NCBI GenBank assembly: GCA_032718475.1
Contig: JAUCBJ010006035.1
Span: 1-20,765, forward strand
DNA: 20,765 nucleotides
Direction: 5' to 3'
DNA from: Nemertoderma westbladi
Lineage: Eukaryota; Xenacoelomorpha; Nemertodermatida; Nemertodermatidae
Part shown: positions 1 through 6,921 of the stretch, one piece after another
Position numbering within the stretch: position 1 is the stretch's first letter
How the letters are laid out: every line of letters starts with the position of its first letter
Made by a program: the position numbers and the translations under genes
Notes under the pieces: generated by a model
The model's database searches: none
The model's input: only the letters and a program-made list of their open reading frames with translations
What the model was told of the DNA's origin: nothing

Positions 1-1067
1 TCAGATCCTCGTGTCTCAGCTAAACCAAGCTCTGGGTAGACCTTGGAAACGACTTGCCTCTTCACACTGACATTGCTTCGTGCGATATTGCTCTTCTACC
101 TTATATTAAATAATACATATAGTAGTGTGATGTCCCTATAACAGTAGCGTAAAACGCAAATAAATCTGTTAAACCTTTTGACCATCTGTAATTCTAGTCG
201 ATTAAGATATCGCGGCACCCACCGATATACTTGAAAGACAAATTCTAGAATCAGTGGTTAACGTCCCCAGACAAGTTCTGGAATAAATCGGTGCCCATCT
301 TAAATATTAATTTAATATTTATTAAAATCTGTAAAATTCAGATCCGTTAACAATTTTAGTCGATTAAGATATCGTAGCACTTACCGATACTCTTAAAAGA
401 CAAATTTCATAGAATTAAGGATCCTATGTCCCCAGACCTGCTCTGGAATCAAATTGTGTCAATTTTAACATCAAATAATAAAATTCACGGGAATAAATTT
501 AAATTCATATTTTAAATGAATTTCATAAATTGTCATTTTGTACAATTTATAACATTCCCAAAATTCCATTAATTAATAGATCATGGGAGCGGAGATTCAT
601 CCTATTGAGTGTATTAGAGTGCGAGAATCTCCGACATATAGTCAATAGCCAATAAAATTAATAAAATCATGCATAAAGAGGATATTGACAATTAAAGAAT
701 TATTATTAAATAGCATCCCAGATCTGTATGCATGAGAATTACCCTAATTCTACCGCTAGCATTCCATAATGTCACCATAGCAACACCCACGCTAGAATTA
801 GAAGCAAGTTAAAAGAACAATAGAAAGCTTGTCCCATTGCATAGCATAGAGAATATAGCACACTGCTAGTATCCAAGGATACACAGTAATAACGTGACAT
901 TCTGGAAGGCACTGACTAATGGACAAATGGCCTGTATGTGTACAATTGGTGACAGTTGTGTGGAATTTGTGCGTTTATAGGTTAATGTTACTGCTAAGGT
1001 GTGTTTACAGTAGCTAGTCGCAATTGTGAAAGTAGCCCAACTCTCCTATAGAAAGAACCTAAAGTGG
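1..1067. other. AT-rich region without a recognisable gene
   Basis: No long open frame and no recognised RNA gene on either strand. It holds the 162-165 bp duplication listed separately. Around 500-555 there are two small AT-rich dyads (AAATTCAT with ATGAATTT; ATAAATTGT with ACAATTTAT). An AATAAA at about 161 could be a polyadenylation signal of something to the left, but nothing else supports this. The region could be a leader or long terminal part of the element that carries the 1268-2716 frame. Confidence 0.5.
190..475. repeat. Decayed tandem duplication, period about 162-165 bp
   Basis: Two diverged copies share the 17-mer AGTCGATTAAGATATCG (starting at 196 and 358), then a GCAC..ACCGATA block, a run AAAGACAAATT, and the string CCCCAGAC followed by TCTGGAAT (CCCCAGAC at 265 and 430). 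The spacing drifts from 162 to 165, so small indels separate the copies. The second half of each unit, CCCCAGAC..TTCTGGAAT or CCCCAGAC..CTCTGGAAT, can form a short hairpin. Origin unknown. Confidence 0.75.
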
Positions 1068-1075
1068 ATTCAAGC

Positions 1076-1197
1076 CTTTGGGACGGACAGTGGAGTGACT
1101 TGTGCCGGTTATCGTTGTCGTGATGTTGCTACATGTTGGCGTAAACACCGCGACGACGGTACATCGGCGCTGAGAATCCCACTGTCCGGGGGCAAAG
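1076..1197 (+). other. Long composite stem-loop just upstream of the 1268 frame
   Basis: Four nested helices in register can be paired by eye. CTTTG 1076-1080 pairs with CAAAG 1193-1197 (5 bp). GGACAGTGG 1085-1093 pairs with CCACTGTCC 1179-1187 (9 bp). GTGCCG 1102-1107 pairs with CGGCGC 1165-1170 (6 bp, one G-U). ATCGTTGTCG 1111-1120 pairs with CGACGACGGT 1151-1160 (10 bp, two G-U). They are separated by near-symmetric internal loops and capped by a loop of 30 nt, giving about 30 pairs in 122 nt. It ends 70 nt before the ATG at 1268. A leader RNA structure or packaging-like signal is possible; an old inverted-repeat insertion is the alternative. Confidence 0.55.
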
Positions 1198-1267
1198 AGA
1201 AGTAGGCAGCGACGCCCGCTCACCTAAATATAAACTCATTTGATATTTATAAACTCAGATAGCAGAT

Positions 1268-2716
1268 ATGACGGAGTTGATAGAAGATGATCTTGGTATT
1301 AGGGAGCGATATACTCTACCTTTGCAAGCATTTGTGGATAGCTTAATACGCGGTGAAGCCGATCCAACCATTACGGAGGACGATGGTCGTTATATCGAAC
1401 CGCCGATGTCCCAAGAGCAACTTGCGCGTGAATTGGACTATCGAAAATCCACCGCTCGCTACACGCATCGTAATAGTACGTATATGGACTTCCTAACTAC
1501 CGGCCATCCTATCGATTTACATGATACGGACGATGTAGACACCGAAAGGAAAATGGTTCTATTTAAATATCATACCCAGTGGAGTCGGAACGATAAACCG
1601 AGAATAGATCACGAAAATTCTATTCGTAACAGACTGGGAAGACGAACCAATATGCCTAGAATCTGAGGAGATTCAGCCTATCGCGCCCGGAACAGCGACA
1701 ACGATTACATCCTAGAATGGTATCAAGGTCCACAGTGTCTCACTGCATACAATTATCGCCATGCCAACTATGTTTCTCGGCAACGTTGTCGGTTATGCGC
1801 ATCGAGAGACCATGTTACGCCCATGGACACAAACGTCCGCTGTTCCTATTTCCACGAACAACCGGTGATGGAAATTTATTGTGCGTATTGCAGACTCAAT
1901 AACTTGCACATTTTTGCGGTTTGCCCTCAATTTATGACTCAATGTCACCATTGTCAACTAAAGGGACACGCCAGTTTCGATTGCCCTTTTAATCACGATT
2001 TGGAAAGCGTAGATGAAATGATCACACTACGTTACATCAGAGCTTGGGAAGCGAACGCTGATTTACATTGTGATTCGCGCCATCGCTATTATCCTGGACG
2101 CGCTTACGAAGGAGTTTATGCGTTCCATCCTTATCTATTCACTTCTGTCGAACAGAAATCACGCATATCGAGTTACGAACTACTGAAGCGCGTCGGAGAA
2201 TGTATTTCAACCAAATTCGTACGCAAATTTCTCAGGAGTGTTAATCCTAGCGACCTTCATTCCTATAACTTAATCAATTATATCCGTCAGGATCCGGACT
2301 ATGGAGACTTGTTTGTTAACTCACACCCCGAGTTACAGGAAGTATATCGACGGCCTTACGAATACCGAGCCCGCGAACACGAGTTGGAAAGAACCATTAA
2401 ACCCCGGAGGTTTCTAACTGCCTATGGTCCACCCACGGCCCTCGTTCAGACCACTCGTAAAGGACCCGTAAGAGCGGCTGTCTTGAAACGAGCTCTCAAA
2501 GCCGTTAGACCCCTCTCCCCTGACGTTGATGTCAATCAACCCGGTACTTCGACTGGCGGATACACCGACCATAATCCTACACCCTCTGATGCAATCATAT
2601 TGCACCCTTCACCCAGGAGTTATAGCCCTCCTTGTAAAGTGGCTCGCCCCAAAGAGAAAAGGACTCTGGCTAGCTTTAAAAAACTGCGTAAACGCCGTCC
2701 GCGCAAGAAAGACTAA
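1268..2716 (+). CDS. Unrecognised zinc-knuckle protein with an in-frame TGA
   Basis: The frame starts at an ATG with G at -3, just after an in-frame TAA at 1250, and stays open to TAA at 2714-2716 except for one TGA at 1664-1666. Codons 134-185 between the TGA and the next ATG (1823) are open and look coding, so I read the locus as one gene of about 482 codons. It has an acidic N-terminal part, then three zinc-knuckle-like modules: C174-C177-H182-C192, C205-C208-H214-C219, and a textbook CX2CX4HX4C at C226-C229-H234-C239. A charged middle part follows, then a Pro/Ser/Thr-rich linker and a very basic tail (about 463-482, rich in Lys and Arg). This resembles a nucleic-acid-binding Gag or nucleocapsid-like protein, but I recognise no family and see no polymerase nearby. 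The TGA may be readthrough, or a CGA-to-TGA decay mutation. Otherwise two separate proteins (132 and 297 residues) would be made. Confidence 0.6.
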
Positions 2717-4044
2717 CTGTTTAGAGTATTTACGTATATTAGAAAATGTGATTTTGTATATTTTATAGACTCAAATCCCATTTTCTGGGAGCGGTGTAAA
2801 AGCTTCTGTGGGATATAACTGGCCCCTTTGCTTCGCAATCCAGTTTCCCCCCAGGCGCTGGAATACTCTAAAAGGTTCTCTAACTGTATATATATTCCCC
2901 TCGCCCGCAAGGTACCGTTACAGGTGTTTTAACGGACATAAAAGTCATTCTGCTATATACGTGTTTTAGCGGACATGGTAAGGCAAAAAACCTGCAATGC
3001 ACCAAATACCTTTCACAGCTTAGCCGTGATGATTCATATTACGACATCTAACAGCTGGTTGCTGACATGGAAACAGCCATTGGACGCATGGTTCTTTGTT
3101 TGGCTTGAGCCAATCAGAGCGATTTTTCCTGTCGACGTGTAGCTTTTCGGCCGATCATAAGGAGAGTGTACTGTTTTACTTACTGTTTTTTCTTGATACT
3201 TTGTGTTATTGCTATCTAGGCCAGGAACAACGGCTCTAGAGTCAATTCGTTTTCATACTTTAGAAGAAACATTAGTAGGCTTAAATTATAGAGCGTATGA
3301 CTGTTATCGATTCATATCAATGCATAACAATACTTTGTTCACATCTTGTCATATCATATCTTAACTTACCGTCTTAATGCTGTTTACTGTTGTGTTTTGG
3401 TTGAATATTATTTGGAGAACATATATAAAGAACCCAAATTTCCCAATTTTCTTGATACACTACAGGTTAGAGAGGCGGGTTATATATAGCGATTGCGACT
3501 TATATTGTTGTGGTTTGTAGTGAATTTAATGCTATTTGATAAGCACTACATTGGTCCGTTGCTGTTCTCTTTATATATGATAAAAATCATTGACGGTCGG
3601 CAAATTAGTGGGCAGTATTGTGTGTTACCGGTAGTGTGCATGATTGTGATTGATAACTAAGCATTTCCTAAAGAATGCGCCTCATACGTGAATCATAAGC
3701 CTTACCGACTTACCGTTGTGATTAGTATAAGTCATATCTCTGTCTATTTAAATAGAGCGCCACGTCCTAAAGGAACTGTTAATATTTCCCGAAAGTAAAT
3801 AATATTAGTCAGAAATTAATTATTAACGATCAATCGAATAATACAATACCGTAAGCTTCACTGCAATAATAATTTAAGCCGACAGAATCCAGTCTCCCGG
3901 GATTATCCAGCGGGTGAATGGACGCGCACTAGGCTGGCTTCTGCTAATGTTGTGTTTATTGGTATTAAATATTTGTCATCTTCTAAAGTATATTTATAAA
4001 CCAAAAGACATATAAAATTTGGCAGGTTAAACTGCTAAAGGTCT
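2717..4044. other. Gene-free stretch between the zinc-knuckle frame and the Penelope-like element
   Basis: No open frame with coding character. Visible items: a 16 bp near-identical direct repeat GTGTTTTAACGGACAT (2924) and GTGTTTTAGCGGACAT (2961), 37 bp apart; the string TCCAGTTTCCCCCC (2839-2852), shared with the region upstream of TRAPPC2; and a CCAAT-containing string AGCCAATCAGAGCG near 3109-3122. The part from about 3900 to 4044 lies downstream of the Penelope-like frame on the minus strand and may include its 3' untranslated region. No GIY-YIG endonuclease is readable there. Confidence 0.5.
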
Positions 4045-5556
4045 TCAAAAGCGCGTACAATTGCACGGCATGAAACTGTCATAATTAGTGTACAAACCAG
4101 TATAGGTAGGTTTTCTATAAATACTAGTTTCAAAATTGAAACTATTTGGATTTTGGTGGATTAAGACGTCGAGGAAAGGTAGATTGTTATTGACACCATG
4201 TTCAGCAGTAAATACAATGTTAGGGTGTTTACTATTGAGGTACGAGAGAAACTGATCAGAATGAGAAATGGAGCGAAATAATAAAAATGTGTCGTCAACA
4301 TATCTACGGTATAAAAGTGGTTTGAAGTCGATAGGGCAATCGGACAACCAAGTCTGTTCATGGTGAGCTAAAAACGCATTAGCTAATACAGGGCCGAGGG
4401 GGGACCCCATACCGACGCCATCAATCTGAATATATAATTTATCATTACAAACAAAACAACAGTCTTTAACAGATAATTTTAACAAGGTTTTGAACTGATT
4501 ACGGGTGAAACCTTGAACAGTTTGTTCATAATTAAGGGCTGTAAAGGAATTCAAAGGGCGCGTAGGGGTAAGTGGCTCATTAAACAGGTTATTAACTATA
4601 ATTTCTATGGTTTCATCTAGGGGAATATTTGTGAAAAGGGATTTAACATCAAAACTACAAAGGTGGACCGGGGAATTGAAGTGAGTATTACAAATTTCAT
4701 TAACAAAAGAAAATGAGTCTTTCACAGAAAATTCACTTGTGGTACACGGTTGTATTATAGGGACTAGGAATTTCGCTAGTTTGTAGGCACGATCGTTAGT
4801 AGCTGAAAGAATGGGTCTTAGAGGGACACCATCTTTATGTACTTTAGCGAGACCGTAAAGCACTCCAAGTCTGCTTCCCCTGGGTCTGATTTGGTGGTAA
4901 GTCTTGGCATCTAGGACTCCTAGGTTCTTAAGGGAACGGAGGTAGGTAGTAATTCGTCCTTCTCGTCGAAGAACTCTAGTTAACCAATCGTCATTCAACA
5001 GTTTAAACTTCGAGGAATCCTGGAGGATGTCGTCCATCTTGCCGTTGTAGTCGGAACGATCCAAAACCACGACGCCATTACCCTTGTCGAGTTTCGAAAT
5101 TAATAGAGATTTATCTCTTCTGAGGGCCTTCAGTGACTTCCACTCGTCTACAGAGAATACTTTGGAACGCTGTGGGATATAACTGTGCGCTGCTGAAAGG
5201 GCGATATCTTTCAGTTTAGTCTTAAACCGATCCTTGTCGATGTTAGATTGGTCGGTATGAACGAACAAGTACAGTCTTTCAAAGGGAGGTAGGAAGTCTT
5301 CCGGACTGAATCTCTTCGGAGGAATCGGACAGTTTAGACCCTTGCAGAGTGCTGAAATCTCAATATCAGTGAGATCACGACTCGAAAGGTTGTGAACGAT
5401 TTTCTTACTGTCAAGAGATGGGGGTAATTGAGTTTTGACCAGGTGGTCGAGTTTCTTAGTGTGCGTGAGTTTCCAACCAACATCTAGTTTACGAATACGT
5501 TGTGAAACGACGGACTCTAGGTGGGGCCAATCAATAAAAGAAACACTTTGAGGGTG
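4045..5556 (-). pseudogene. Penelope-like reverse transcriptase, endonuclease missing
   Basis: The frame is open for 503 codons from just after a TAA at 5557-5559. There is no ATG near the start, so the N terminus is lost or interrupted. Landmarks of the Penelope family: NLSSRDLT near residue 56; a finger motif KLDKGNGVVVLDR near 155-167; LYGLAKVHKDG near 233-243; motif A SFDVKSLFTNIP near 301-312; GMGSPLGP near 382-389; catalytic YVDD at 419-422; and YRKPTYTGLYTN near 480-491. Full Penelope proteins normally continue into a GIY-YIG endonuclease. Here the frame ends in PCNCTRF-stop, where the thumb region should go on, so this is a frameshifted or 3'-truncated copy. It would copy RNA using a nicked DNA 3' end as primer if active, but this copy is very probably dead. 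Otherwise the frame is remarkably free of stops, so the insertion may be fairly young. Confidence 0.88.
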
Positions 5557-5605
5557 TTAAGACGAACGGCCGCCCAAAGTAGACTCCACGGGGAAATTAG
5601 TTTTT
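4045..5605 (-). mobile_element. Penelope-like element, truncated copy
   Basis: The core is the reverse transcriptase frame listed separately. On its 5' side a related frame continues to about 5605 beyond a stop (GRSS-stop-HPQ at 5557-5559), then meets unrelated AT-rich tandem repeats. On the 3' side coding character ends at the stop near 4045 without a GIY-YIG endonuclease. I could not define terminal repeats or a target duplication, so the limits are approximate. Confidence 0.75.
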
Positions 5606-5640
5606 TAGCCTGATATTTATACTATTTATTTAATGCATTA

Positions 5641-5890
5641 TTTTTAACGTGATTTGCTTTGTGTCCTATCTATTTGGTGTACTATTTTTTAGCTTGCAAT
5701 TTATCCTATGAAATCTATGCGGTGTATTATTTCGGCTTATAATTTATTTATGTCTTTAATTATTATTTTTAACGTGATTTGCTTTGTGTCCTATCTATTT
5801 GGTGTACTATTTTTAGCTTGCAATTTATCATATGTAATCTATGCGGTGTATTATTTCGGCTTATAATTTATTTATGTCTTTAATTATTTA
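5641..5890. repeat. Two tandem copies of a 125 bp AT-rich unit
   Basis: The string AACGTGATTTGCTTTGTGTC begins at 5646 and 5771, and the copies match almost base for base up to about 5890. The unit is itself made of a decayed smaller motif, GGTGTAYTATTT..GCTTRYAATTTAT, seen near 5676, 5721, 5802 and 5847. Weaker versions follow near 5898 and 5940. It abuts the 5' end of the Penelope-like element. Confidence 0.85.
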
Positions 5891-6441
5891 TTTAGTGTAT
5901 TATTTTTTGGCGTACAATCTATAATGTTGATCTATTTGCTGGGTGATTATTTTTGGCTTAGGGCTTGTTCTGTATTGATTTTGTTGGTGTGCGTACTTGT
6001 ATGTTGGCTGTGACGACATCTATTGGGTTATGATTTTTATTGGTGGGCCGCGAGTTGATCATTGGGTTTATTTTTAGCTCGGTTATTATTGGTATGTACC
6101 TTTATACCTCGCCTGGGGCGGGCTCGGGTATTGCTTGGGGTGGGCGTACTTAGCTGTTATATTGGATATGTAATCACGATTGGCTTCCGTAAAGTTGTAG
6201 GATAACATGTGGCCATTATTGCTCTTGTAAGTTTGATTGGCTTTGTGGCATTATTGCTTTGAATGTTGTAGCTAATAATAGCCTAGGTTAGGATGGTTGA
6301 AGTTTGTGTTACTCTATTGTTGCAAGGGTCAAACTGATTATAGCTCGTTTGCTTGTCTGCTTGCTTTGCTCGTTTGCTTGAAGTAATGTGCAGTTTGTTT
6401 GGTAATCCATTAACACCTTTTATATTGGTTGAATTTCGGTG
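5891..6441. other. Gene-free, T/G-rich stretch
   Basis: No coding frame. The first part carries degraded forms of the preceding tandem motif. The rest contains the short repeats GCTCGTTTGCTTG and GCTCGTTTGCTTG near 6343-6382. If the BEL/Pao element begins with an LTR, its U3 part would lie here, but there is no second LTR in the window to define the left edge. Confidence 0.4.
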
Positions 6442-6476
6442 TATAAAAACTATAGTTATGGGATTCATTAGTCAGT
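6442..6476 (+). promoter_or_regulatory. Possible core promoter of the BEL/Pao LTR
   Basis: TATAAAA at 6442-6448 is followed by the initiator-like TCAGT at 6472-6476, with the A about 32 nt after the start of the TATA box, which is the usual spacing. An AATAAA at 6611-6616 follows, the order expected for an LTR R region. It lies about 450 bp before the gag start codon. Without a partner LTR this remains an inference. Confidence 0.35.
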
Positions 6477-6729
6477 AGCCTACGAACCCCCCCAGCCAAC
6501 TGTCACGCCATTTAATTAATGTTTTTTCTTTTGGTCCCGGCCGGACCGGTAATTTTATTATTATTATTAATGCAATTTTGCGGCTAAATTTTACTGTCTG
6601 ATTGAAATTAAATAAAAATTAAACCTACACTGAACGTATTTAACTATTTTTTCTTTACGTTTTCGTCATGGTGAAAACGAATCGCGGGCTCGCCGATCTC
6701 TAGATCAAGGAAGGAAACCATCCGGATAA

Positions 6730-6751
6730 CCCCCCCCCCCCCCCCCCCCCC
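6730..6751. repeat. C homopolymer, 22 bases
   Basis: An uninterrupted run of 22 C lies between the candidate LTR and the gag start. A second run of exactly 22 C is at 11309-11330. Confidence 0.9.
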
Positions 6752-6921
6752 TACCCCTCTCGTATAGGCCTACTCTTTAAAAAAGGGCAAGCACATACCA
6801 GGCTACCGCACTCCCCACACACTCCACGAACCTTATAGGGAATCGAAGGCAACCACACGCTGGCCTGGTAGATAGTCTGCACACACCCCCTTTTTACATT
6901 CGAACCGGATACTACCGAACT

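Noticed and set aside
3500-4044. GIY-YIG endonuclease downstream of the Penelope reverse transcriptase
   Set aside because: I read the minus strand after the stop in the shifted frames and found only a short open piece, with no GIY or YIG motif.
6670-6690. Primer binding site starting TGGTGAAAACG after TCGTCA
   Set aside because: The bases after TGG do not fit the T-arm pattern of a tRNA 3' end, and no LTR partner confirms the boundary.
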